Shown here piece by piece: positions 43,947 to 53,105 of a stretch of DNA of 64,000 bases. Position 1 is the first letter of the stretch; every line of letters starts with the position of its first letter. The position numbers were made by a program, and so were the translations under genes. This stretch comes from Kribbella flavida DSM 17836 (GTDB taxonomy: Bacteria; Actinomycetota; Actinomycetes; Propionibacteriales; Kribbellaceae). The stretch spans positions 2,790,001 through 2,854,000 of the forward strand of contig NC_013729.1 in NCBI RefSeq assembly GCF_000024345.1, given 5' to 3'. The notes under the pieces were generated by a model. That model was not told the DNA's origin and searched no databases. It saw nothing but the letters and a program-made list of their open reading frames with translations.

Positions 43947-45440
43947 TCAGCTCGCCGCGGCGGCCAGTTCGACCAGGGTGCGGACCGCGTAGCCGGTGCC
44001 GCCGGTCGGGGTGTAGCCCGAGGCGCCGCCGTCGTTGAACGCAGGCCCGGCCACGTCCAGGTGCACCCAGTCGATGCCGTCAGCAACGAAGTCGCCGAGG
44101 AACGCGGCCGCGGCGAGCGCGCCGCCCCAGGGTTCGCCGGTGATGTTGGCCAGGTCGGCGACCTTCGAGTGCGAGCGCAGCTTGTCCAGCATCTCCGACG
44201 GGATCGGCAGCGGCCACATCGCCTCGCCCGCGGCGACGGCCGCGTCGACGACCCGGTCCCGGGCGGTGTCGGTGTTGCCGAACGCGCCGGCGACCTTGGC
44301 GCCGAGCGCGACCACGCAGGCCCCGGTCAGGGTGGCCACGTCGACGATCAGGTCGGGCTGGTCCTCCGACGCCCGGACCAGCGCGTCACCGAGAACCAGC
44401 CGGCCCTCGGCGTCGGTGTTCAGCACCTCGACCGTCTTGCCGCCGTACATGGTGAGCACGTCGGACGGCCGGGCCGCCGACCCCGACGGCATGTTCTCCG
44501 CCATCGCCGCGTAGGTGGTGACCTGGACCGGGAGCCCGAGCCGGGCGATGGCGAGCGTCGCCGCGACGACGGCTGCGGCGCCGGCCATGTCGGCCTTCAT
44601 GCTGATCATCCCGCTGGCGGTCTTCAGCGACAGGCCGCCGGAGTCGAAGGTGATGCCCTTGCCGACGTACGCGAGGTGGGTGACCGGCTTCTTCGGGGTG
44701 TAGCTGAGCCGGACCAGCCGCGGCGGGTTGTCCGAGCCCTGACCGACACCGAGGATGCCGCCGTACCCGCCCCGCGCCAGCGCCTTCTCGTCGAGCACCT
44801 CGACCTTGACGCCGTACTCCTTGGCCAGCTTCTGCACCTGCGCGGCGAACTCGGCCGGGTGCAGGTCCGACGGAGGCATGTTCACCCAGTCGCGGGTCTG
44901 GTGGACCGCGTCGGCGACCACCTGCGCGCGCTCCAGCGCGGCCTTGGTTTCCTTGCTGCGGGCCAGGTCGGTCAGCACCGTCAGGTTGCCGGGCGCGTCG
45001 GTCGGCGCCTCGGACTTGTAGGTGTTGTAGGTGTACCGGCCGATCAACGCGCCCTCGGCGACGGCCCGCAGGCAGTCCGTGTCGGGCGTGGGCAGCGCGA
45101 ACGCGACGGACTGCGCGGTCTTGGCGGCCCGGACGCCGACGCCGGCCGCGATCCGCAGGTCCTCGGTCTTCAGCGCGCCGTCGGGAGCGGCACCCAGGCC
45201 GACCGCGATGAGCGTGGCGGAGCGGCCCGGCTTCGGCCCTGGCACCTTGGTGACCTCACCGGCCTTCCCGGTGGCACCCAGCCCGGACAGCACCTCCACC
45301 AGCCGGCCGTCGTAGGCGGCGTTCAGCGACTCGGTGCCGGCGGGCAGGGCGACGCCGCCGTCGAGCTTGACCACGCCGATGACCACGACGTCGGTCTTGA
45401 CGCCGGCCGCATCGGACTTGCTCAGGGTGATGGTGCTCAC
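43947..45440 (-). CDS. pepA: Leucyl aminopeptidase (M17)
   Basis: Cytosolic dizinc aminopeptidase of 497 residues, removing N-terminal residues from peptides and cycling Cys-Gly. C-terminal catalytic domain has KGITFDSGGLSLK, MKADMAGAAAV and the M17 signature NTDAEGRLVLGDAL, supplying the metal ligands and catalytic Lys/Arg. The N-terminal macro-like domain spans residues 1-160. GTG at 45440 follows GAGGA. Divergent from gcvT, a neighbourhood conserved in mycobacteria as I recall. Confidence 0.96.
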   Translation of the reverse strand: MSTITLSKSDAAGVKTDVVVIGVVKLDGGVALPAGTESLNAAYDGRLVEVLSGLGATGKAGEVTKVPGPKPGRSATLIAVGLGAAPDGALKTEDLRIAAGVGVRAAKTAQSVAFALPTPDTDCLRAVAEGALIGRYTYNTYKSEAPTDAPGNLTVLTDLARSKETKAALERAQVVADAVHQTRDWVNMPPSDLHPAEFAAQVQKLAKEYGVKVEVLDEKALARGGYGGILGVGQGSDNPPRLVRLSYTPKKPVTHLAYVGKGITFDSGGLSLKTASGMISMKADMAGAAAVVAATLAIARLGLPVQVTTYAAMAENMPSGSAARPSDVLTMYGGKTVEVLNTDAEGRLVLGDALVRASEDQPDLIVDVATLTGACVVALGAKVAGAFGNTDTARDRVVDAAVAAGEAMWPLPIPSEMLDKLRSHSKVADLANITGEPWGGALAAAAFLGDFVADGIDWVHLDVAGPAFNDGGASGYTPTGGTGYAVRTLVELAAAAS

Positions 45441-45610
45441 GAAATCCTCAGTCCTCCTTGACCGGGTGGCAGGTGCGCCGGTCGTGACGGTACGTGAATG
45501 CTGCCTCCGCATGCTACGCGCCGGTTCCCCGCGAGACGCTTGCCACACCGGCCGGACGGCCGGTTCGGGCGGTCCACCGCGCGGGCGTGGCGTCGGGTAG
45601 GTTCCGCTGC

Positions 45611-46702
45611 ATGACCAGCTTGAAGAAGTCCCCGCTGCACGAGCGGCACGTCGCCCTGGGAGCCAAGTTCGCCGAGTTCGGCGGCTGGGAGATGCCGTTG
45701 GAGTACAGCGGAGTGGTCGCCGAGCACACCGCGGTCCGGACCTCGGTCGGCGTCTTCGACGTCAGCCACCTGGGCAAGGCCAGGGTGGTGGGTCCCGGCG
45801 CCGCGGCGTACGTGAACTCCTGCCTGACCAACGACCTGGGCAAGATCGGTCCGGGCCAGGCGCAGTACACGCTGTGCTGCGCCGAGGACGGCGGCGTGGT
45901 GGACGACCTGATCGCCTACCTGCACGCCGACAACGACGTGTTCCTGATCCCGAACGCCGCGAACACCGCCGAGGTGGTCCGCCGGCTGCAGGCCGACGCC
46001 CCGGCCGGCGTCGAGGTGACCAACACCCACGACGACTACGCGATCCTTGCGGTCCAGGGCCGCAACAGCGACGAGGTGGTCGGCGCGATCGGCCTGCCGA
46101 CCGGCCACGACTACATGGCCTTCGCCGTCGCCGAGTACGCCGGGACGCCGGTCGTCGTGTGCCGGACCGGTTACACCGGCGAGCGGGGCTACGAGCTGGT
46201 GATTCCGAACGACGCGGCGGTCGCGGTGTTCGACGCGCTGCTCGCGGCGGGGGAGGCGTACGGCATCGTGCCGGCCGGTCTCGGTGCCCGCGACACCCTG
46301 CGGACCGAGATGGGCTATCCCCTGCACGGCCAGGACATCTCGCCGCAGATCACGCCGGTTCAGGCGCGGTCCGGCTGGGCGGTCGGCTGGAAGAAGCAGC
46401 GCTTCTGGGGCGACCAGGCCCTGCGCGCGGAGAAGGAGGCCGGTCCGGCCAAGATCCTGCGCGGGCTGCGTGCGGTCGGCCGCGGTATCCCGCGTCCTCA
46501 CATGACGGTCGCGGACGCCGACGGTACGGCGCTGGGCGAGGTCACGTCCGGCACCTTCTCGCCGACGCTGAAGAAGGGCGTCGCGCTGGCCCTGCTCGAC
46601 GCCCGGGTCAAGGAAGGCGACCAGGTGACTGTCGACATCCGCGGCCGGCAGGAGCCGTTCGAGGTGGTCAAGCCCCCGTTCGTGACGGTCAACGTCCGGT
46701 AG
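45611..46702 (+). CDS. gcvT: Glycine cleavage system T protein (aminomethyltransferase)
   Basis: Releases ammonia and transfers the methylene group from the lipoyl arm of GcvH to tetrahydrofolate; 363 residues. Marks: [62 protein letters not shown] and the C-terminal [21 protein letters not shown]. The ATG at 45611 is seven bases after a -10-like TAGGTT, so it is probably leaderless. No glycine riboswitch fold was seen upstream and gcvH/gcvP are not in the window. Depends on lipA/lipB products. Confidence 0.97.
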   Translation: MTSLKKSPLHERHVALGAKFAEFGGWEMPLEYSGVVAEHTAVRTSVGVFDVSHLGKARVVGPGAAAYVNSCLTNDLGKIGPGQAQYTLCCAEDGGVVDDLIAYLHADNDVFLIPNAANTAEVVRRLQADAPAGVEVTNTHDDYAILAVQGRNSDEVVGAIGLPTGHDYMAFAVAEYAGTPVVVCRTGYTGERGYELVIPNDAAVAVFDALLAAGEAYGIVPAGLGARDTLRTEMGYPLHGQDISPQITPVQARSGWAVGWKKQRFWGDQALRAEKEAGPAKILRGLRAVGRGIPRPHMTVADADGTALGEVTSGTFSPTLKKGVALALLDARVKEGDQVTVDIRGRQEPFEVVKPPFVTVNVR

Positions 46703-46975
46703 AGCTGACGCCGTCGGCGAGTCCCGGCCGGGTTCAGCTGCCTGACCTGTGGTTCGTCCCGCACCCTGGGCGCCGCAGTCCCGCGACAGTGGGCCTGCGG
46801 CGCCTGCGCGTTGCCGCACCAGTCCCGTCCGGGTCCCCGCGCGGGCAGCGAGAGCACGCTCGCGATCAGCACCATCCCGGCGGCCAACGCCGTCCACTGC
46901 TTGTTCATGTTCATCGCAGCCCAGGGTGTGGGCGCCCTGTTACCCAGCGCCTACCACGCGACTACGCTGCGGTCC

Positions 46976-49849
46976 GTGGAATTTCGCCTGCTCGGTCCGG
47001 TACAGATCTGGTCCGCCGGGCAGCAGGTGGAGCTGAAGCGGCGGCAGGAGCGGCTGCTGCTCGCCGTACTGCTGCTGGAGCCGGGCAAAGCGGTGCCCGC
47101 GGAGCGTCTGATCGAGCTGCTCTGGCCGGAGGAACTTCCTGGCAGCCCGAAGCGCGCTCTTCAGGTCTACATGTCGCGCCTGAGGAACGTCCTGGCCGCC
47201 GGCGACAGCAGACTGCTGAGCGGACCGCACGGCTACGCCGTCGAAACTCCACGCGGTCGCACCGATGTCGAGCTGTTCGCCGCACTGGTTGAGCAAGCCA
47301 AACCGCTCGACGACCTGGAGCAGCGCCGCAAGCTCCTGATCGACGCCCTCGCACTGTGGCGGGGGCCTGCGCTGGCCGATGTGGCCTCCGAGGACGTACG
47401 CCGACGCCTGTGTGCGGGCCTCGACGAGTCGCGCTGGGCGGCGCAGGAGCTTCGCCTGACCACCGAGCTGGCTCTCGGCCGCCATCAGGACCTGCTCCCC
47501 GAACTGGCCGAGCTGACCGAAGCTCAGCCCACTCGGGAGTCTTTGACGGCCGCCCGGATGCTCGCGCTCTACCGATCCGGACGCCAGACCGACGCGTTGG
47601 CCGTGTACGCCGACCTGGTGCGGCACCTGTCGGACGAGCTCGGCGTGCAACCCGGTAGCGAGGTGCGTGACCTGCAGGTGGCGATCCTGCGGCAGGACGA
47701 GTCGCTGGACTACACAGCGCCTACGCGGGGTCCTCGGGAGCTTCCGGCGGACATCGCCGTACTGGTCGGACGTGACGCTCTATTGCACGAGCTCGCAGCA
47801 GTACTTCGACCCCAGCGCCGCCCCAGCGGCCTCCCGGCTGTTGTCTGTCTCTATGGTGCCGCTGGGACCGGCAAGTCGGCGGCGGCGATCCGGCTCGGCC
47901 ACGAGCTGGCGGGGGAGTACCCGGACGGTCAGCTCTTCGCCAGGCTCCAGGACGTCGACGGCGAACCGGTGCCGCCAGCTGTTCTGCTCGGGCGCCTCCT
48001 CCGCTCCCTGGGAGTGGACAGTGTGCCGGACGCAGTCGAGGAGCGAGCTGCGCTGCTGCGGAGCACGCTGGCCGGCAAGTCGGTCCTGACGGTGTTCGAC
48101 GACGCCGCTGACGTGGGCCAGCTACGCCCGCTCCTCCCCGCGGACGGTCGATGCGCTGTCGTGGTCACCTCACGCCGGCCGCTCCTGGGACTGGAGGACG
48201 CGACTCACCGCGAACTCCTCCCGCTGGGCAGCGCGACCAGCGCGCAACTGCTCGCCGAACTGTCCGGTCGCCCGGCCGGCGAGCTGCAGCCGCTCGTCGA
48301 GTACTGCGTCGGCCTGCCACTGGCGCTCCGCATCGTCGGTGCGCGCCTGTCGCTGATCCGCGAGGACATCGCCGACGTCGTGCGGACACTCGCCGACGAG
48401 ACCCGGCGGCTCGACTACCTGGTCGCCGGCGACCGCGCCGTCCGCGCCAGCCTCGACCTCACCCTGCGCACCGCGAGCCCGACAGCGCGCCGTCTCTTCG
48501 GCTGCCTGGCCCTCGTCACCGCCGACGAGTTCTCCGCCTGGGTCGCCGCCCCGCTGCTCGACCTCGACGAGTCGCTCGCCGGGACCGTGCTCGACGAACT
48601 GCTCTCCCTCGGCCTCGTCCAGCTCCGCCGTACCGCCCCGGCCACCTACGGCCTGCACGCCCTCGTCCGGGCCCGCGCCGTCGAGGAGCTCGCCGGGTTC
48701 AGTGCCGACGATCGCGAGATGATCGAGCTGCGCTATCTCCAGGCGGTTCTCCGGCTGCTCACGATCGCCGAGGACCAGGTCGGCCAGAACGCCTACCGGG
48801 GTCTGGAGTACGACCAAGGCGAGGGCAGGCCGTTGCCCGAAGCGGACGCGGCCGCGGCCGCCGGACCGGCGTGGCTCGACGTCGAAGCCCCGGTAGTACT
48901 CGCCGCCGTCCGGCTGGCCGCCGGGCGGCCGCGGCTCGCCGCGATGCTGGCCATGCGCCTCGACGACTATCTCCTGGTACGTGACCAGCGCGAGATGCGG
49001 GAGACGGCACTCGCACTGGCGGAGTCCGCGACGGCCGGCGGCGATCCGATGCTGGAAGCCGAGGTGCTGCGCCGGCTGTTCGCGGCCAAAGCTCAGGGAG
49101 CCGCTGGGATGGACGAGCTGACAGCCCTCGCTGGTCGCGCGCGCGACGTTGCAGCACGGAGTGGGCATCCGGACATGCAAGCGCTCGCGCTGGGCCAGGT
49201 TGCCTACGTGACGTCGTCCGACACGAACTACGAAGCTGTGGTTGAGGTGGCTGAGCAGATACTGGCGCTGGCAGACCGCTGCACGGACCCGGCAGCGGTG
49301 AAGCTGCGTGCACTGGACTGGCTCTCGGCGGGTCTGGCGGGCCTCGGCCGTTTGCCCGAGGCTATCGCGGCCAAGCGGCGGATCCGCCAGCTCAGTACGC
49401 CGGGCACGCGTGTGCATGCCATTCGACTCGTGCTGCTCGCCCTCACGCTGACCCGGGGCGAGCACCAAGGGGCCGAGCATCTCGACGAGCTCGCCGAGAT
49501 CGCGGTGGAGGCGCGCCAGATCGTCGACCGGATCGGTGACGAACTAGGACAGGCTCATGTGGGCCTGGTCGAAGCACGGTTGAGCATGGTGCGCGGAGAC
49601 CTCGCCGGTGCGAACGAACGACTGGACGCGGTGGCGGCGATGTTCGCTGAACGGCCGGATGCCTGGGGAGACGTCAACCTTCGCATCACCCGCGCCTGGG
49701 TCGCGATCCGCGGCGGGCGTCGCAACGAGGGGCTGCGCATGCTGGCCGATGGCATGGAGGCCGTCTCCCCGGTCGACTACCCGGCGGCTGCCTCGGTGCT
49801 CCGGGAGCAGCTGGAAGTGGCGCGACGGGAAACGAGTCACTCTGCGTGA
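46976..49849 (+). CDS. SARP/AfsR family regulator with NB-ARC ATPase and TPR-like region
   Basis: Large transcriptional regulator of 957 residues. The N-terminal winged helix (1-95: VEFRLLGPVQIWSAGQQVEL, RLIELLWPEELPGSPKRALQVYMSRLR) and bacterial activator domain (about 96-240, ending LSDELGVQPGSEVRDLQVAIL) are typical SARP. A P-loop ATPase follows (LYGAAGTGKSAA, LTVFDDAADVGQLRPLLP, CVGLPLALRIVGARL), then helical repeats. GTG at 46976 lies seven bases after a -10-like TACGCT and has no RBS. SARPs activate secondary metabolite or stress genes; no biosynthetic cluster is visible, and the peptide ABC operon downstream is the nearest candidate target. Confidence 0.94.
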   Translation: MEFRLLGPVQIWSAGQQVELKRRQERLLLAVLLLEPGKAVPAERLIELLWPEELPGSPKRALQVYMSRLRNVLAAGDSRLLSGPHGYAVETPRGRTDVELFAALVEQAKPLDDLEQRRKLLIDALALWRGPALADVASEDVRRRLCAGLDESRWAAQELRLTTELALGRHQDLLPELAELTEAQPTRESLTAARMLALYRSGRQTDALAVYADLVRHLSDELGVQPGSEVRDLQVAILRQDESLDYTAPTRGPRELPADIAVLVGRDALLHELAAVLRPQRRPSGLPAVVCLYGAAGTGKSAAAIRLGHELAGEYPDGQLFARLQDVDGEPVPPAVLLGRLLRSLGVDSVPDAVEERAALLRSTLAGKSVLTVFDDAADVGQLRPLLPADGRCAVVVTSRRPLLGLEDATHRELLPLGSATSAQLLAELSGRPAGELQPLVEYCVGLPLALRIVGARLSLIREDIADVVRTLADETRRLDYLVAGDRAVRASLDLTLRTASPTARRLFGCLALVTADEFSAWVAAPLLDLDESLAGTVLDELLSLGLVQLRRTAPATYGLHALVRARAVEELAGFSADDREMIELRYLQAVLRLLTIAEDQVGQNAYRGLEYDQGEGRPLPEADAAAAAGPAWLDVEAPVVLAAVRLAAGRPRLAAMLAMRLDDYLLVRDQREMRETALALAESATAGGDPMLEAEVLRRLFAAKAQGAAGMDELTALAGRARDVAARSGHPDMQALALGQVAYVTSSDTNYEAVVEVAEQILALADRCTDPAAVKLRALDWLSAGLAGLGRLPEAIAAKRRIRQLSTPGTRVHAIRLVLLALTLTRGEHQGAEHLDELAEIAVEARQIVDRIGDELGQAHVGLVEARLSMVRGDLAGANERLDAVAAMFAERPDAWGDVNLRITRAWVAIRGGRRNEGLRMLADGMEAVSPVDYPAAASVLREQLEVARRETSHSA

Positions 49850-50199
49850 CGATCAACGGTACCGGCCAGTTTCCGCACTGTCCGTGACAATCTGGCACTA
49901 AAGCGCCAATGTCGGTGCTGTGCCGCCGCTTTTTGTGGACAATTGATCGCGCAGCGTGAATGTCGGCGCCAAATATACCGGCCCGGTACTCGTTCCGGTA
50001 ACGATTTGTACACTGCTGCCGCACACCGCTGGTCTGCTCTTCGTGGGTCGGGCAGGCTAGCGCGCGGTTGTGGGGCCGCAGTGTCAAGGGAATTCGGCGC
50101 TCGTGCCCCGCACGGCAAAGGCTCGGCACGATCTACAGACCGTGGCCGGACCCATCACGGAATCTGGCTGACAGAGCTGACAGAGCTGACGGAGCGCGA
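49850..50199. other. Intergenic region before the peptide ABC operon
   Basis: No gene. Relatively AT-rich around 49925-50010. It holds a perfect DnaA-box 9-mer TGTGGACAA (49934-49942), AATGTCGG-TGC / AATGTCGG-CGC direct repeats (49908 and 49959), and the 9-bp tandem repeat at 50167. The operon promoter is presumably here but I cannot assign it. Confidence 0.5.
50167..50190 (+). repeat. 9-bp tandem repeat just upstream of the RBS
   Basis: GCTGACAGA twice and GCTGAC once more, ending directly before the GGAG ribosome site of the first ABC gene. Confidence 0.85.
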
Positions 50200-51207
50200 A
50201 TGAGCATCGGTTCACCCGACTCGACCGTAGGTGTCGAGGACCACCCGGCATCGGCGGAGCCGGTGCGCGACGCCACGGTGGCGCACGGGAAGTCCCCGAC
50301 CCGGATCGCGATGGACCGGCTGCGCAAGGACCGCGTCGCGATGACCTGCCTGGGCGTCGTGCTGTTCTTCATCCTGATCGCGATCTTCGCGCCGGTGCTG
50401 GCCAAGCTGGAAGGCGGCGACGTCAGCACCTTCCAGCCCGACCTGGTCGACGAGTACGGCTTCCCGGTCATCGGCATGAACTCGGAGCACTGGTTCGGCG
50501 TCGAGCCCAAGACCGGCCGGGACAACTTCGCCCGCTGGGTGTACGGCGCCCGGCCGTCGCTGATCGTCGCGTTCGTCGCAACCTTGGTCGGCACCGTCGT
50601 CGGGGTCGTGATGGGCCTGCTGGCCGGCTTCCTCGGCGGCTGGGTCGACCGGATCATCTCCTGGTTCATCGACTTCGTGCTGAGCCTGCCGTACCTGCTC
50701 TTCGCGATCGCGATGGTGCCGATCGTCGAGTCGCTGCGCGGCGGTTCGTTCAACCTGAGCCCGGAGGAGCAGGCCTCGACCCGGTTCTTCGTGCTGATCT
50801 TCGTGCTGTCGTTCTTCGGCTGGGCGGGCCTGGCCCGGATCATCCGCGGCGAGGTGCTGTCCCTGCGGGAGCGCGAGTTCGTGCTGGCCGCGAAGGCGAT
50901 CGGCGTGCCGACCCGCCAGGTGCTGTTCAAGGAACTGCTGCCGAACCTGGTCGCCCCGATCGTCATCTCGGCGTCGCTGGCCCTGCCGGCGTACGTCACC
51001 GCCGAGGCCGGACTGTCCTTCCTCGGCGTGGGTCTGATCGAGCCGATCCCCTCGTGGGGTCAGACGATCGCGACCGCGACCAACTGGTTCAAGGCGGACC
51101 CTGTCTACCTCTGGCTCCCCGTCATCGGCATCACCGCGCTGGTGCTCGCGCTCGCCCTGCTGGGCGACGCGGTGCGCGATGCCTTCGACCCCAAGACTCG
51201 CCGGTAG
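50200..51207 (+). CDS. Peptide/nickel-type ABC transporter permease (DppC-like)
   Basis: Inner-membrane subunit of 335 residues. An N-terminal OppC_N segment (IAMDRLRKDRVAMTCLGVVLFFILIAIFAPVL) precedes a periplasmic loop with HWFGVEPKTGRDNFARWVYGARPSL and a five-helix core containing the EAA-type loop REREFVLAAKAIGVPTRQVLFKEL. GGAG five bases before the ATG. First gene of a five-gene operon whose order (C, binding protein, B, D, F) is unusual; the binding protein normally leads. Confidence 0.95.
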   Translation: MSIGSPDSTVGVEDHPASAEPVRDATVAHGKSPTRIAMDRLRKDRVAMTCLGVVLFFILIAIFAPVLAKLEGGDVSTFQPDLVDEYGFPVIGMNSEHWFGVEPKTGRDNFARWVYGARPSLIVAFVATLVGTVVGVVMGLLAGFLGGWVDRIISWFIDFVLSLPYLLFAIAMVPIVESLRGGSFNLSPEEQASTRFFVLIFVLSFFGWAGLARIIRGEVLSLREREFVLAAKAIGVPTRQVLFKELLPNLVAPIVISASLALPAYVTAEAGLSFLGVGLIEPIPSWGQTIATATNWFKADPVYLWLPVIGITALVLALALLGDAVRDAFDPKTRR

Positions 51208-51247
51208 CCCGGCGTTGCCCCAGCGGCAGAAAAGGAGAAACACGACA

Positions 51248-53008
51248 ATGCAGTGGAAGCGGATCACCGCTGTCGCGGCAACGGTCATGCTGACCGTAGC
51301 TGCGTGTGGCAGCCCGTCGTCGAACAACAACACCGGCGGGTCGAACACAGGCGACGCCGGCACGGCGCAGGAGAAGGCCACCGACCCGAGCGTCAAGGGC
51401 CCGGCGCCGGAGATCGAGGGCGCGAAGAAGGGCGGCACCATCACGGTGCTGTCCGACGTCACGCCGGACACCTTCGACCCGACCAACATCTACTACACCG
51501 ACGGTAACCAGATCGGGAAGCTGATCTACCGGGCGCTCACCCAGTACAAGCTGGACGAGAAGACCGGTAAGCCGATCCTGGTTCCCGACCTTGCCGAGGA
51601 CCTGGGCACCAAGTCGGCCGACGGCCTGACCTGGACGTTCAAGCTCAAGCAGGGCATCAAGTACATGGACGGCACCGAGGTCAAGGCCGAGGACTACGCC
51701 TACGCGATCAAGCGGTCCTTCGCGCACGACCTGTACGACGCCGGACCGACGTACCAGCTGCAGTTCTTCAAGGACGGCGACAAGTACAAGGGCCCGTACG
51801 CTGCCGGCGGCGACAACTACGCCGGCGTCGAGACCCCGGACAACAGCACGCTGGTCATCAAGCTGGCGAAGAAGTTCGACGACCTTCCGTTCTACGCGGC
51901 GTTCCCGATGTTCACGCCGATCCCGAAGGCCAAGGACACCAAGAAGAACTACGAGCAGAAGCCGATGACGACCGGCCCGTACCAGGTCGAGTCGCTGACG
52001 CCGGGCTCGCAGCTGGTGCTGAGCAAGAACCCGAACTGGGACCCGAACACCGACCCGGTGCGTTACCAGTACCCGGACAAGTTCGACTTCAAGTTCGCCC
52101 AGGACACCATCAAGGTGCAGCGTCAGGTGCTGGCCAGCTCCGGCCCGGACGCGAACGCGCTGAACTACAGCAACCTGGACGTCAGCCTCTACCCCGAGGT
52201 CAAGGACCAGAGCCAGATCATCAAGGGCGGCTCGCCCTGCACCATCACCTGGCCGCTGGACACCCGCAAGATCCCGTTCGAGATCCGTCAGCTGATCGCC
52301 AAGGCGTACCCGTTCGACTCGTGGCGCAAGGTCGCCGGTCTGGACCCGCAGTCGGCCATCCCCGCCTCGACCATCCTGCCGCCGGCCGTCCCGGGCCACG
52401 AGAAGTACGAGCTGCCGGGCCTGGTCGGTAAGGGCAAGGGCGCCGAGGACGAGGCCGTCGCCGCTGAGGTGAAGGCCAAGCTGAAGGAGCTCGGCAAGGA
52501 GAACTTCGAGCTCAGCTGGTACTACTCCAACGACGACAAGATCGCCACGCAGGTCAACCAGCTGCGCACCCAGGTCTTCCAGAAGGCCGGCTTCAAGGTC
52601 AAGGCCATCGGTGTCCCGAAGGCCAAGATCCGCACCCTCACCGGTGACCAGAACGCGCCGGTGAACGTCGGCAAGACCCCGGCCGGCTGGTGCTCCGACT
52701 GGCCGTCCGGTACCAGCTGGTTCCCGGTCCTGTTCAAGTCCGACGCGATCGCCCTGGGCAACAGCATCGGTCAGCTGCAGGACAAGGCCCTGGACGCCGA
52801 GATCGACCGGATCGCGGCGATGGACCCGAACCAGCAGCTCAAGGAATGGTCGAAGGTCGACCGGACGGTCCTGGAGAAGCACCTGCCGCTGGTCCCGCTG
52901 TACTACGCCGCCAGTGCGTTCCCGGTCGGCAAGAACATCGGTCACGCCATCAACGACGTGACCCAGGGCATGCCCGAGTTCACCTCGTTGTACCTCAAGC
53001 AGCCCTGA
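51248..53008 (+). CDS. Peptide ABC transporter solute-binding lipoprotein (DppA/OppA-like)
   Basis: Extracytoplasmic lipoprotein of 586 residues, cluster C binding protein. Signal MQWKRITAVAATVMLTVAACG with lipobox TVAAC; SBP_bac_5 marks are GGTITVLSDVTPDTFDPT, YRALTQYKLDEKTGKPILVPDLAE, TWTFKLKQGIKYMDGTEVKAEDYAYAIKR and TGPYQVESLTPGSQLVLSKNPNW. The ATG at 51248 follows AAGGAGA. A strong hairpin lies between this gene and the next, probably stabilising its message for higher expression. Confidence 0.95.
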   Translation: MQWKRITAVAATVMLTVAACGSPSSNNNTGGSNTGDAGTAQEKATDPSVKGPAPEIEGAKKGGTITVLSDVTPDTFDPTNIYYTDGNQIGKLIYRALTQYKLDEKTGKPILVPDLAEDLGTKSADGLTWTFKLKQGIKYMDGTEVKAEDYAYAIKRSFAHDLYDAGPTYQLQFFKDGDKYKGPYAAGGDNYAGVETPDNSTLVIKLAKKFDDLPFYAAFPMFTPIPKAKDTKKNYEQKPMTTGPYQVESLTPGSQLVLSKNPNWDPNTDPVRYQYPDKFDFKFAQDTIKVQRQVLASSGPDANALNYSNLDVSLYPEVKDQSQIIKGGSPCTITWPLDTRKIPFEIRQLIAKAYPFDSWRKVAGLDPQSAIPASTILPPAVPGHEKYELPGLVGKGKGAEDEAVAAEVKAKLKELGKENFELSWYYSNDDKIATQVNQLRTQVFQKAGFKVKAIGVPKAKIRTLTGDQNAPVNVGKTPAGWCSDWPSGTSWFPVLFKSDAIALGNSIGQLQDKALDAEIDRIAAMDPNQQLKEWSKVDRTVLEKHLPLVPLYYAASAFPVGKNIGHAINDVTQGMPEFTSLYLKQP

Positions 53009-53049
53009 TCCTGGCTGCGCAGCAACTAGCAGTCTGATCATCTGATGGT

Positions 53050-53085
53050 GGGGTGGTGACTGGACCTCGGTCCGGTCACCACCCC
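53050..53085 (+). terminator. Intra-operon hairpin after the binding-protein gene
   Basis: An 11-bp outer stem (53050-53060 with 53075-53085) plus a T-G pair and four inner G/C/A-T pairs. It lies 41 bases past the stop and 20 before the next GTG; probably an attenuating or mRNA-stabilising hairpin. Confidence 0.62.
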
Positions 53086-53105
53086 GATCGGTGAGGAGAA
53101 ACCCC

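Noticed and set aside
45441..45610. Glycine riboswitch before gcvT
   Set aside because: The start appears leaderless and no tandem aptamer-like structure is present.
32426..50000. Chromosomal origin
   Set aside because: Only scattered DnaA-box 9-mers; no dnaA, rpmH, recF or gyr genes and no box cluster.
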